Positions 15,521 through 22,198 of a stretch of 22,198 bases of DNA are shown here, piece after piece. The DNA comes from an uncultured Pseudomonadales bacterium (lineage in GTDB: Bacteria > Pseudomonadota > Gammaproteobacteria > Pseudomonadales > Porticoccaceae). The stretch is taken from contig CALLDA010000137.1 of assembly GCA_937998635.1 (NCBI GenBank), forward strand, positions 1 through 22,198, read 5' to 3'. How positions within the stretch are numbered: the stretch's first letter is position 1; every line of letters begins with the position of its first letter. The notes beneath the pieces were generated by a model. It was not told where the DNA came from and did not search any database. It saw only the letters and a list, made by a program, of their open reading frames with translations. The position numbers were made by a program, and so were the translations under genes.

Positions 15521-16537
15521 ATGAGCGGGGCAGGTGGCCAGGCTGTTATTGACAACATAGTCTCCAAGTTGAGTGTGGCCGCGCGGCGGCGATTTGGTGA
15601 GGCTGTATTGGTCGAAAACATCGCGGTGGCGACATTGGGTGCTTCCAATCGCACCCTCTTGTTTGACCTGGTGGAAGGCACTAGTCGTAGACGTTTAGTA
15701 TTGCGCCAGGAAACCGTTAAGTCCGAATTCTCACCCTTCATATCGACTCGGGATCAGTATCGCATACTCAAGGTGGTGTACGGCCACGGGCTGCTGATAC
15801 CTGAGCCAGTGTTCGAGCTGGAAGCCATTGATGACCTTGATAATGGCTTTGTCGTCGCCTGTGTTGAAGGTGAGACTTTGCCGAAAACCTTACTCACCGA
15901 CCCTAATCTGGAAACTGCGCGCAAGCGCTTCGCTGCTCAGTCTGGAGAATTCCTGGCGCGCTTGCATGCCATTGACCCTGCCGAAGTGGCCTTTCTCGAA
16001 ACTACCCCAGACAGTATCGACCCCCTACAGGCCCAGATTGATCGATATGAAGGCTATGGCCATTGTTACCCTGGCCTCGAGGTCGGCATTCGCTGGCTGG
16101 AAAATAATCGTCCGGCCGATGCACAGCGCAAATTTATCCATGGTGAATATCGCAACGGCAATGTTATTTTGGGACCAGAGGGCATTAAAGCGGTACTGGA
16201 TTGGGAATGCGCTCATATCGGCAGCGCCATGGAAGAGTTTGGTTGGTTGTGTATGCGCTCCTGGCGTTACGGGCAGCTTGACAAACCCGTGGCTGGGTTT
16301 GGTCCGCGATCAGAACTTTATAGCGCTTATGAAGCCAACGGTGGCGAAACTGTGGATGAAGAGGCGGTTCGGTGGTGGGAAATATTTGCGACCTTCCGCT
16401 GGGCGGTGATCAACATGATGCAGATCGACGGTCATATGAGCGGTGTGCGGCGCTCCTTACCCTTTGCCTGTTGCGGGCGTAATATTGCCATGGTCGAATA
16501 CGATATGTTGATGGCAATAAAGGGCGACTATTCTTAA
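15521..16537 (+). CDS. APH-fold phosphotransferase, LvaA-like
   Basis: A 338-residue kinase-like protein of the aminoglycoside phosphotransferase / ACAD10-type family. The N-lobe has LGASNRTLLFDL (39-50) and LVLRQET (59-65). The C-lobe has the Brenner-type motif HGEYRNGN (207-214) and the metal-binding DWE (227-229) in AVLDWECAHIG. The first acidic residue, the catalytic Asp in most relatives (HGD), is Glu here. ATG at 15521 is preferred over the in-frame GTG at 15479, because AGGA lies 11 bases upstream and the extra 14 residues look unstructured. The partner is probably the DUF6285-like gene downstream. In the levulinate pathway LvaA with LvaB phosphorylates a 4-hydroxyacyl-CoA; a similar activation of a hydroxyacyl-CoA is inferred. 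Confidence 0.85.
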   Translation: MSGAGGQAVIDNIVSKLSVAARRRFGEAVLVENIAVATLGASNRTLLFDLVEGTSRRRLVLRQETVKSEFSPFISTRDQYRILKVVYGHGLLIPEPVFELEAIDDLDNGFVVACVEGETLPKTLLTDPNLETARKRFAAQSGEFLARLHAIDPAEVAFLETTPDSIDPLQAQIDRYEGYGHCYPGLEVGIRWLENNRPADAQRKFIHGEYRNGNVILGPEGIKAVLDWECAHIGSAMEEFGWLCMRSWRYGQLDKPVAGFGPRSELYSAYEANGGETVDEEAVRWWEIFATFRWAVINMMQIDGHMSGVRRSLPFACCGRNIAMVEYDMLMAIKGDYS

Positions 16538-16540
16538 GTC

Positions 16541-16556
16541 ACAAGCAGGAGCTTGT
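16541..16556. other. Small perfect hairpin, REP-like candidate
   Basis: acaagc / gcttgt with a 4-base loop lies 4 bp after the phosphotransferase stop. It is followed by a G-rich stretch and a second small palindrome (cgttcggaacg). This resembles the build of extragenic palindromes, but only one copy is visible in the window. Confidence 0.3.
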
Positions 16557-16572
16557 AGGGCGAGGCGTTCGG

Positions 16573-16614
16573 AACGAATAAGACCAGCTAATAAACGAAT
16601 AAGATCAGCCAATA
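16573..16614. repeat. Two tandem 21-bp repeats before the DUF6285-like gene
   Basis: The units at 16573-16593 and 16594-16614 match at 19 of 21 bases; each begins aacgaataaga. They fill the gap between the phosphotransferase and DUF6285-like genes. A period of 21 is a multiple of three and about two helical turns. Confidence 0.6.
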
Positions 16615-16645
16615 ACAGAAACACAGCTAACAGGAACGCAGCGAA

Positions 16646-17068
16646 TTGAGCCAGGACAATCCAGATATTCAGGAAATACTCACCACGGTCAAAGAGTTTG
16701 CCGAGGGCGTTGCCGGGCGCTCAAGTGGTGCCGAGCGCTACGATGCCCTTTGCGCGGCGTTTTTGATGGGCGTCCTACAGCGAGAGTTAAATCTTGGTGG
16801 CCAACAAGACGATGATCAACTGGCAGCTCTACGGGGTTTATTATCTGAGCAAAGTGAGCAGGGTGGGTCGGCCGGCCTGGACTTGACTGAAGTCGAATTG
16901 ACGGAAATGGCCCTACCAGAGCTTTATCAAGTTTTTAGCAAAAACGTTCGTGAGGGCCGATACGATCATGACTGGCAATCAGCCTTTGATTTTGCATTCA
17001 AGCAGGTGGTCGATAAAGTTAAGGTGACCAACCCTGAACATCTCGAAGTCGAACATCGCGAAAGCTAA
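16646..17068 (+). CDS. DUF6285-like small protein, probable LvaB-type partner
   Basis: A 140-residue, acidic, mainly helical protein with no membrane segment. The pattern is an N-terminal helix (IQEILTTVKEFAEGV), then YDALCAAFLMGVLQRELNLG, resembling the DUF6285 family found directly beside APH-fold phosphotransferases and acyl-CoA dehydrogenases. In the levulinate system the small LvaB protein is needed for activity of the LvaA kinase; the same dependence is inferred here. The start is TTG at 16646, with acaggaa 9-15 bases upstream; no ATG or GTG fits better. A 15-bp repeat array begins on its stop codon. Confidence 0.65.
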   Translation: MSQDNPDIQEILTTVKEFAEGVAGRSSGAERYDALCAAFLMGVLQRELNLGGQQDDDQLAALRGLLSEQSEQGGSAGLDLTEVELTEMALPELYQVFSKNVREGRYDHDWQSAFDFAFKQVVDKVKVTNPEHLEVEHRES

Positions 17069-17125
17069 GCACCAGTTGGTTAAGCACCAATTAGCTGAAC
17101 ACTAATTGTTTGAGCAGCAATTAAT
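17066..17125. repeat. Four 15-bp degenerate repeats starting on a stop codon
   Basis: The units are taagcaccagttggt (17066), taagcaccaattagc (17081), tgaacactaattgtt (17096) and tgagcagcaattaat (17111). The first three bases of unit 1 are the stop codon of the DUF6285-like gene. Every unit therefore starts with an in-frame stop (TAA, TAA, TGA, TGA). They occupy half of the gap before the SDR gene. Confidence 0.7.
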
Positions 17126-17181
17126 AACAGAGTAATTTTTAGTAAGATAACCTTTAACAATATAACGACGAGGAGAAAAAA

Positions 17182-17946
17182 ATGGCTGGAATAGTAGAAG
17201 GTAAAGTAGCTGTGGTCACCGGAGCTGGTGGGGGTATTGGTCGTGCGGCCAGTTTGATATTTGCCCGCGAGGGCGCCAGTGTTGTGGTCGCCGATATCAA
17301 CGTTGAAGGCGGCGAGGAAACAGTCGAGCTGGTTAAGCAAGCAGGTGGAACCGCAATGTTTATAAAGTGCGACGTGTCAAAAGCGGCTGATTGTGAAGCC
17401 CTGGTGAACGCCGCAGTGGTTAACTACGGCAGTCTGGACTGTGCCTTTAATAATGCAGGTGTGGAAGGTGACCCCAGCAAACTGGCTGACGCCACTGAAG
17501 AAAACTTCATGCTCAATTACAAGGTCAATATTCTCGGTGTGTTTCTGTGCATGAAATATCAGATCAAGCAAATGTTGAAACAGGACAATGGTGGGGCGAT
17601 TGTAAATACTGCCTCAGACGCAGGTTTGATCGGTGTTAAAAACCTTGGTCAGTATTCTGCCGCCAAACATGCCGTTGTGGGCTTAACTAAATCTGGCGCG
17701 CTTGATTACGCACCCAAAAAGATTCGTATCAATGCGGTTTGCCCAGGACCCATTCGCACTCAGATGTTGCAGCGCGTATTTGATGAGAACCCTAAAATGG
17801 CCGATGCTATGGTCAGCGCACAGCCCAACAAGCGACTGGGTGAGCCCTCAGAAATCGGCGATGCTGCGGTGTATTTGTGTTCGGATGGCGCCTCTTACAT
17901 CACCGGCCACGCATTGCCCGTGGATGGCGGCTATATGGCCACTTAA
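17182..17946 (+). CDS. SDR family oxidoreductase (glucose-1-dehydrogenase-like), LvaD-positioned
   Basis: A 254-residue classical SDR clearly distinct from the array. It has TGAGGGIG (13-20), NNAG (90-93), N116, Ser145, Tyr158 and Lys162. Asp38 at the end of strand 2 (VVVADIN) points to NAD(H), in contrast to the Arg in the array copies. The substrate is unknown; the position after the kinase pair matches LvaD, a 3-hydroxyacyl-CoA dehydrogenase of the levulinate pathway, though this is only positional evidence. The ribosome site is GAGGAG, 8 bases before the ATG. Confidence 0.92.
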   Translation: MAGIVEGKVAVVTGAGGGIGRAASLIFAREGASVVVADINVEGGEETVELVKQAGGTAMFIKCDVSKAADCEALVNAAVVNYGSLDCAFNNAGVEGDPSKLADATEENFMLNYKVNILGVFLCMKYQIKQMLKQDNGGAIVNTASDAGLIGVKNLGQYSAAKHAVVGLTKSGALDYAPKKIRINAVCPGPIRTQMLQRVFDENPKMADAMVSAQPNKRLGEPSEIGDAAVYLCSDGASYITGHALPVDGGYMAT

Positions 17947-18082
17947 TTGTCATCAATTAGCGAGCGGATGCCTCGTTGGTTTGATTAAACGAATTTCGAC
18001 TTCCCAGGCCGTTCTAACTTTGTGTAGTATGGCCCGGGTTTCTAACTAAGTATGTCCCGAATATAAAAGGGCAGGAGGATTT

Positions 18083-19189
18083 ATGAAAATTAAAGCCGCA
18101 GTGTTACGCGGAGTGGATCAACCATTTGAAATCGAAGAACTGGAACTGGCACCACCACAAGCAGGTGAAGTGCTGGTCAAAACAGTCGCCAGTGGTATTT
18201 GTCACAGTGACTATTCAGTCGCTCACGGCGTATTGCGGTCGCCGTATCCAGTGGTACTTGGCCATGAAGGCGCGGGTATTGTTGAAGAAGTAGGGCCTGG
18301 TGTCACTAACGTCAAGCCTGGCGACAAAATTATTGCATCTCTCACGCCAAGTTGTGGCACCTGTAAAATGTGTAAAGAATCGAAAGAGTATCTGTGTTCG
18401 CAAATGGGCAAGCTCTTGACCGATTGTACCCAGCTCGATGGCACCACGCGTCATAAAACCGCGAGTGGAGAAGATGTATATGCCATGTGTGGTGTTGGCT
18501 CTTTTGGCGAATACATGGTCATGCCCGCTGGTTCGGCTATTAAGGTAGCAGATGACACCCCCCTCGACAAAACCTGCCTGATTGGCTGTGGCGTAACAAC
18601 CGGCACAGGCGCCGCGCTCAACACTGCCAAGGTGCAGTGGGGCGAGAGCGCAGCCATCATCGGCTGTGGCGGTGTTGGGCTTTCCATTATCCAGGGCGCG
18701 CGTATCGCTGGTGCCAGCATTATCATCGCCGTTGATCCGATGGAAGAAAAGCGTGAGCTTGCAATGGAACTGGGTGCTACCCACACCATCAACCCCTTTG
18801 AGGAAGATGCTGCGGCCAAAGTCAAGGAAATCACCGGCGGTGTCGGTGTTCATTACGCATTCGAGGCCCTTGGCAGGGTCGAAACCATGTCCCAGAGCTG
18901 GGACATGCTCAGACCCACCGGCAAGGCCATCATCGTGGGTGTAGCTTCCCTCGATCAGTCGGTGAAGATCCCGGCTGCTGGGCTTCTGGCCGAATACGAA
19001 ATCCAGGGCTCCTGCTATGGTTCGTCGTCGCCCAAGCGCGACATTCCCCGGTTTGTCGAGTTGTACAAAACGGGACAGCTGAAGCTCGATGAAATGATCA
19101 CCCAACGGATCGAGCTCGGGGAGATCAACCGCGCGTTCGAAGAAATGGGACGCGCTGAAGGTGCCCGTTCCGTGATCATTTACGGCTGA
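18083..19189 (+). CDS. Zinc-dependent alcohol dehydrogenase 1 (MDR superfamily)
   Basis: A 368-residue medium-chain dehydrogenase with both zinc sites. Catalytic ligands are C40 (GICHSD), H61-E62 (GHEGAG) and C169. The structural zinc cysteines are C91, C94, C97 and C105 (CGTCKMC plus YLC). The Rossmann motif GCGGVG is at 194-199, with Asp218 after strand 2 indicating NAD(H). It resembles the class III / NDMA-dependent group of bacterial alcohol dehydrogenases (family-level inference). It oxidises a primary or secondary alcohol of unknown identity. A GCAGGAGG site lies before the ATG. A tandem paralogue follows after 57 bp. Confidence 0.93.
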   Translation: MKIKAAVLRGVDQPFEIEELELAPPQAGEVLVKTVASGICHSDYSVAHGVLRSPYPVVLGHEGAGIVEEVGPGVTNVKPGDKIIASLTPSCGTCKMCKESKEYLCSQMGKLLTDCTQLDGTTRHKTASGEDVYAMCGVGSFGEYMVMPAGSAIKVADDTPLDKTCLIGCGVTTGTGAALNTAKVQWGESAAIIGCGGVGLSIIQGARIAGASIIIAVDPMEEKRELAMELGATHTINPFEEDAAAKVKEITGGVGVHYAFEALGRVETMSQSWDMLRPTGKAIIVGVASLDQSVKIPAAGLLAEYEIQGSCYGSSSPKRDIPRFVELYKTGQLKLDEMITQRIELGEINRAFEEMGRAEGARSVIIYG

Positions 19190-19215
19190 TTTCCGACCAA
19201 CAGATAAATTTACAC

Positions 19216-19232
19216 GCCGATTCAAAATCGGC
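19216..19232. other. Intercistronic hairpin between the two alcohol dehydrogenases
   Basis: gccgat / atcggc with a 5-nt loop, ending 2 bases before the ribosome site of the second gene. There is no T-run, so termination is unlikely. A role in mRNA stability or translation is possible. Confidence 0.35.
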
Positions 19233-19246
19233 CGGGAGAGATTTTT

Positions 19247-20350
19247 ATGAAGACCAAAGCAGCAGTACTATACGAAATCGGTTCGCCGCTCGTCATCGAG
19301 GAGCTGGAACTGGAAGGCCCCAAGGCCAATGAGATTTTGATCAAATATACCGCCAGTGGTATCTGCCACAGCGATTACTCCTTCCGCGATGGCGTTATCG
19401 CAAGTGAATACCCCGCTGTGCTGGGTCACGAAGGCGCTGGCGTGGTAGAAGAAGTAGGCCCCGGTGTCACAAACCTAAAACCTGGCGATCACGTTGTCGC
19501 CTCGCTGACTCCTGCCTGTGGGGATTGCCTGTTCTGCCTGGAGCGCAAGCCATTTATGTGTGTCGAGATGGCCAATGCCCTTTGGCAGGGCTGTCTGGCG
19601 GACGGAACCACGCGGCTTAAGAATTCGAAGGGTGAGGCCATTCGCCAGCTGGTGGGTGTCGGCACCTTTTCAGAGCGGTCGGTAATCCCCGCAGGCAATG
19701 CCATCAAGATCGATGACAACGCGCCTCTGGATACCGTGTGCCTGATCGGTTGTGGCGTTACCACTGGCGTGGGTGCTGCGCTGAACACTGTAGATATCAA
19801 TCCCGGTGACAGTTGCGCGGTAATCGGCTGTGGCGGGGTGGGGCTTTCCATTATTCAGGGTGCGCGCATTGCCGGTGCCACTATGATCATTGCCATAGAC
19901 CCCGTACCCGAGAAGCGCGAGCTGGCGATGACGATGGGTGCCACCCATGCTATCGATCCTAATGAAGTCAACCCGATCAAAGAAGTACGTAATATTAGTC
20001 GCGGCGGGGTGCATTATGCTTTCGAAGCATTGGGCTTGAAGGCAACCATCGAGCAGGCCTGGTCCATGCCACGGGCAACCGGTACAGCCGTTATTGTCGG
20101 TGTTCCCTCGGGCGATACCGTGATCGATTTACCAGTGCTGGGCTTCTTTGGTGAGAAACATTTTAAAGGCTCTGCCTACGGCACGTCGGTGCCGTCCAAG
20201 GACATTCCCAAGTTCGTCGATCTGTACATGAAGGGCGATCTTATGCTCGACGCCATGATCACCAAGCGAATCAAGCTCGAAGATGTGAACACCGCCTTTG
20301 ATGAAATGAGTCGTGGTGAAGGTGCACGTTCGGTCATTATGTACGACTAG
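19247..20350 (+). CDS. Zinc-dependent alcohol dehydrogenase 2 (MDR superfamily)
   Basis: A 367-residue tandem paralogue of the preceding enzyme, co-linear in all key positions: C40, H61-E62 and C169 (catalytic zinc); C91, C94, C97 and C105 (structural zinc); GCGGVG 194-199; Asp218. The nucleotide-binding core is most alike (GVGLSIIQGARIAGA identical). The lid and substrate side differ more: residues 106-148 read QMGKLLTDC in copy 1 and VEMANALWQGC here, and YAMCGVGSFGEY is replaced by RQLVGVGTFSER. This suggests a different alcohol or a later step. The ribosome site is GGGAGAG. A strong terminator follows 23 bp after the stop. Confidence 0.93.
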   Translation: MKTKAAVLYEIGSPLVIEELELEGPKANEILIKYTASGICHSDYSFRDGVIASEYPAVLGHEGAGVVEEVGPGVTNLKPGDHVVASLTPACGDCLFCLERKPFMCVEMANALWQGCLADGTTRLKNSKGEAIRQLVGVGTFSERSVIPAGNAIKIDDNAPLDTVCLIGCGVTTGVGAALNTVDINPGDSCAVIGCGGVGLSIIQGARIAGATMIIAIDPVPEKRELAMTMGATHAIDPNEVNPIKEVRNISRGGVHYAFEALGLKATIEQAWSMPRATGTAVIVGVPSGDTVIDLPVLGFFGEKHFKGSAYGTSVPSKDIPKFVDLYMKGDLMLDAMITKRIKLEDVNTAFDEMSRGEGARSVIMYD

Positions 20351-20373
20351 TACCTGAGCAGATAAATACAGTG

Positions 20374-20410
20374 ATTAAAACAACGGGCGCTGAGCGCCCG
20401 TTGTTTTAAT
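20374..20410 (+). terminator. Rho-independent terminator after the alcohol dehydrogenases
   Basis: A perfect 17-bp stem (20374-20390 and 20394-20410) has a 3-nt loop and a GC-rich core gggcgc/gcgccc. Its outer arm supplies A and T tracts on both strands, so it may work in both directions. It ends the 14467-20350 transcript. Confidence 0.92.
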
Positions 20411-20439
20411 GTCAGACGATTAACATTAGGAAGAAAATT

Positions 20440-21291
20440 ATGAAAGAGCTAACAACGAAGCCTCTGGCCGATGATTTTGTTTTTCTCGAAGGCCCACGCT
20501 GGCATAATGGCAAACTTTGGTTATCCGATATGTTCGGCAATACGGTCTATAGCGTTTCGCCGGAGGGTAAAAAGGAGGCGGTTGTCGAAGTACCGAAGCG
20601 TCCCTCCGGACTTAACTTTATGCCCGACGGTTCATTGGTCATTGTTTCTATGGCGGATCGGAAGTTAATGCGCCTCCAGGATGGCCAGTTATCTGAGTAT
20701 GCCGATCTGTCGGCGCACCTGCCCCACGATATCAACGATAGTGTCTGCGCAGCCAATGGCAATATTTATGTCGGTACCTTTGGCTACGATGTCTTTGGTC
20801 ACGGCGAGCCTAAATCGGCATCCCTGACTTTGGTGAAACCCGATGGCACCATCAAAACTGTAGCGGACGACATCCAGTTCCCCAACGGAGCGGTTATTAC
20901 TAATGGGGGCAAGACCCTAATTATTGCCGAAACCTGGGGCTGTCTGTTAACCGCTTTTGATATTGAAGATGATGGCTCCTTAAGTAATCGTCGTGTATTT
21001 GCTGAACTCGGGGAGTACACCCCCGATGGCATCTGCCTCGATGCAGAAGGCGCTATTTGGGTTTCAGCCTTTGACCAGGGTGAGTTTATCCGGGTGCTAG
21101 AAGGCGGTGAAATCACCCATAGAATCGATACCGGTGGCAAACGAGCAGTAGCCTGCAATCTGGGTGGAGCCGACGGTAAAACTCTGTTTTGCTTGATTTA
21201 TGATGGTGATCTTGACGACATCCCCAAAGGTGCTCGCAATGCCAAAATCGTGACAGCGACGGTTGAAGTGGCGGGTGCTGGATCGCCCTGA
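20440..21291 (+). CDS. SMP-30/gluconolactonase/LRE family lactonase
   Basis: A 283-residue six-bladed beta-propeller hydrolase. Putative metal ligands are in the right places: E17 (FLEGPRW), N149 (FPNGAV) and D196 (TPDGICLD). N99 (HDIND) is near the substrate site. The family opens sugar or other lactones in a Ca2+/Zn2+-dependent way. With alcohol dehydrogenases and a monooxygenase nearby, hydrolysis of a lactone made by oxidation is a reasonable inference. It lies 29 bp after a terminator, so it needs read-through or a promoter I could not identify. The ATG has AGGA upstream. Confidence 0.9.
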   Translation: MKELTTKPLADDFVFLEGPRWHNGKLWLSDMFGNTVYSVSPEGKKEAVVEVPKRPSGLNFMPDGSLVIVSMADRKLMRLQDGQLSEYADLSAHLPHDINDSVCAANGNIYVGTFGYDVFGHGEPKSASLTLVKPDGTIKTVADDIQFPNGAVITNGGKTLIIAETWGCLLTAFDIEDDGSLSNRRVFAELGEYTPDGICLDAEGAIWVSAFDQGEFIRVLEGGEITHRIDTGGKRAVACNLGGADGKTLFCLIYDGDLDDIPKGARNAKIVTATVEVAGAGSP

Positions 21292-21308
21292 TATTTATTT
21301 GTGGTGAC

Positions 21309-21335
21309 AAACCGGGTTATTGCCCAGTTTTTTTT
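21309..21335 (+). terminator. Rho-independent terminator after the lactonase gene
   Basis: aaac-c-ggg / ccc-a-gttt (21309-21316 and 21323-21330) forms a short stem with one mismatch and a 6-nt loop. It leads into eight T residues (21328-21335), about 18 bp after the stop codon. Confidence 0.65.
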
Positions 21336-21385
21336 GGCACAATTTATTAGGCAGATATTGTTGGTGTTATCAGCCCTTCTATAAA

Positions 21386-21458
21386 CTAGCTATATATCAC
21401 TTTAAAATGAGTACCTGGAGTCATCTATTACTCCCTTGGATATACGCTATATAGCTAG
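21386..21458. repeat. Spaced inverted repeat in the lactonase-amidohydrolase gap
   Basis: ctagctatata (21386-21396) and tatatagctag (21448-21458) are perfect 11-bp inverted arms. Between them ggagt / actcc (21417-21421 and 21430-21434) forms an inner hairpin. It could be a structured transcript or a degenerate palindromic element; no coding frame is present. Confidence 0.45.
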
Positions 21459-21464
21459 AGTAAG

Positions 21465-21510
21465 AGACATAACAAAGGCGGATGATTAATCACCCGCCTT
21501 TGTTATGTCT
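21465..21510 (-). terminator. Terminator hairpin after the amidohydrolase gene
   Basis: A 17-bp inverted repeat (21465-21481 and 21494-21510) has a 12-nt loop. It has a GC-rich inner core (ggcgg/ccgcc) and a T-rich outer arm on each strand, and begins about 20 bp after the amidohydrolase stop. It may also stop plus-strand transcripts. Confidence 0.75.
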
Positions 21511-21531
21511 GCGTTACTTGGCAAAGAGCTA

Positions 21532-22198
21532 TTAGGCAGATTTTTTAGCCGCGGCCTTATCTTCTAGTGGTAGGTTAAACAGATCGATGCAGTTGCCGCC
21601 AAGGATTTTTTCCTTGACCTCCTGACTGACACACTCGGCATGCTTATCGAGCATAGCCATAGAATCAGGCCAGGTAGAATCGCTGTGGGGGAAATCATTG
21701 GCCCATAAAAGGCGCTCGTGATTCATTCTGTGGGCAGCACCAAACGCTTCCCAGTCATCCTGGAAAGTCAGCCAGACATTTTCGCGAATGTAGTCGCTGG
21801 GCGGGCGAGGTAGCAAGCGACCGTTTTTGCCATAGCCATGACGCTCAACGGCGTGATCCATACGCGCCATATAGTGGGCTATCCAGCCTGCATCGCCTTC
21901 GGCACCGACAAAGCGAAGTTTGGGGTTGCGTTCAAAGACACCGCCCAGTGTGAAGAGACCGATCAAGTCTTGAATAGCACGTATCAGTTTCATAAAGCCG
22001 TTTAGCCGGTGGCCCCGAAATTGAGCAATGCTGGCCGCACTCTCTTTAGAGGTAAGAATGTGGAAGCAAATAGGCAGTTCCAGATCAACAGCACATTCCC
22101 ATAGGGCGTCGTACATGACGTGGTCGTAATCTTCCTGGATGGGTTGGCCAGGCATCATGACGCCAACAAAACCCTGATCTTTAATGCGGCGGAAGTCT
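21532..22198 (-). CDS. Amidohydrolase family 2 protein (ACMSD-like), partial
   Basis: The C-terminal 222 residues of a metal-dependent amidohydrolase; the frame runs off the right edge without a start (DFRRIKDQGFVGVMMPG precedes the first internal ATG). Visible family marks are LPICFHIL (metal-ligand His), KLRFVGAEGDAGW and LLWANDFPHSDSTWPDS, with the conserved Asp of the barrel end. The relatives include ACMSD-type and resorcylate-type decarboxylases, and proteins annotated only as amidohydrolases in steroid or aromatic catabolism. The C-terminus ends in a short Lys/Ala tail. The N-terminal metal ligands lie outside the window, so a decarboxylase or hydrolase role cannot be separated. Confidence 0.88.
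   Translation of the reverse strand, partial: DFRRIKDQGFVGVMMPGQPIQEDYDHVMYDALWECAVDLELPICFHILTSKESAASIAQFRGHRLNGFMKLIRAIQDLIGLFTLGGVFERNPKLRFVGAEGDAGWIAHYMARMDHAVERHGYGKNGRLLPRPPSDYIRENVWLTFQDDWEAFGAAHRMNHERLLWANDFPHSDSTWPDSMAMLDKHAECVSQEVKEKILGGNCIDLFNLPLEDKAAAKKSA

Noticed and set aside
17066..17125. CRISPR-like array
   Set aside because: The units are contiguous without spacers, only 15 bp long and degenerate; no cas genes are nearby.
18215..19225. A 336-codon minus-strand frame opposite alcohol dehydrogenase 1
   Set aside because: The sense strand encodes a complete zinc dehydrogenase with all ligands. The antisense product shows no family pattern and no start signal.

Overview
The window looks like a chromosomal segment of a marine-type gammaproteobacterium, possibly in the Cellvibrionales/Spongiibacteraceae neighbourhood. 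This is inferred from gene style, base composition near 50% GC, and the metZ / moxR / DUF58 / transglutaminase order. No rRNA, tRNA or phylogenetic marker is present to settle it. I found no insertion sequence, integrase, phage gene, CRISPR array or transcription-factor gene.

Left block, + strand (1-5253): the tail of a metZ-like O-succinylhomoserine sulfhydrylase runs by a 4-base overlap into a three-gene module. The module is a MoxR AAA+ ATPase, a DUF58 membrane protein and a TgpA-type membrane transglutaminase. A ketopantoate-reductase-family gene follows.

Middle block, - strand (5284-13646): a DODA/LigB-type dioxygenase has its own promoter. Next to it lies a large short-chain dehydrogenase (SDR) array with a terminal luciferase-like flavin monooxygenase (LLM). 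In transcription order the array is C, B3, A3, B2 (broken by one in-frame TAA), A2, then terminator and promoter, then B1, A1, LLM, terminator. The A and B paralogue types alternate strictly, so the array appears to have grown by repeated duplication of a B-A gene pair. The core fold is nearly invariant. The loop after the catalytic Tyr/Lys region, which normally contacts substrate, differs in every copy. This array is the most unusual object in the window.

A gene-free stretch of about 820 bp (13647-14466) separates the array from a divergent + strand run. That run is a DUF7064/7065-like protein, an APH-fold phosphotransferase, a small DUF6285-like protein, a single SDR, two tandem zinc alcohol dehydrogenases, a strong terminator, an SMP-30/gluconolactonase-type lactonase and another terminator. 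The phosphotransferase / small protein / SDR order resembles the LvaA-LvaB-LvaD part of the levulinate pathway, without the acyl-CoA dehydrogenase. A - strand ACMSD-type amidohydrolase is cut by the right edge.

Taken together, 5284-22198 reads as a catabolic locus for an oxygenated, probably cyclic or hydrophobic carbon source: monooxygenase, many alcohol/ketone dehydrogenases, lactonase, ring-cleavage-type dioxygenase and amidohydrolase/decarboxylase. The substrate cannot be named from sequence. Several intergenic gaps carry short degenerate direct repeats of 11 to 21 bp period, one of which begins on a stop codon and repeats it.
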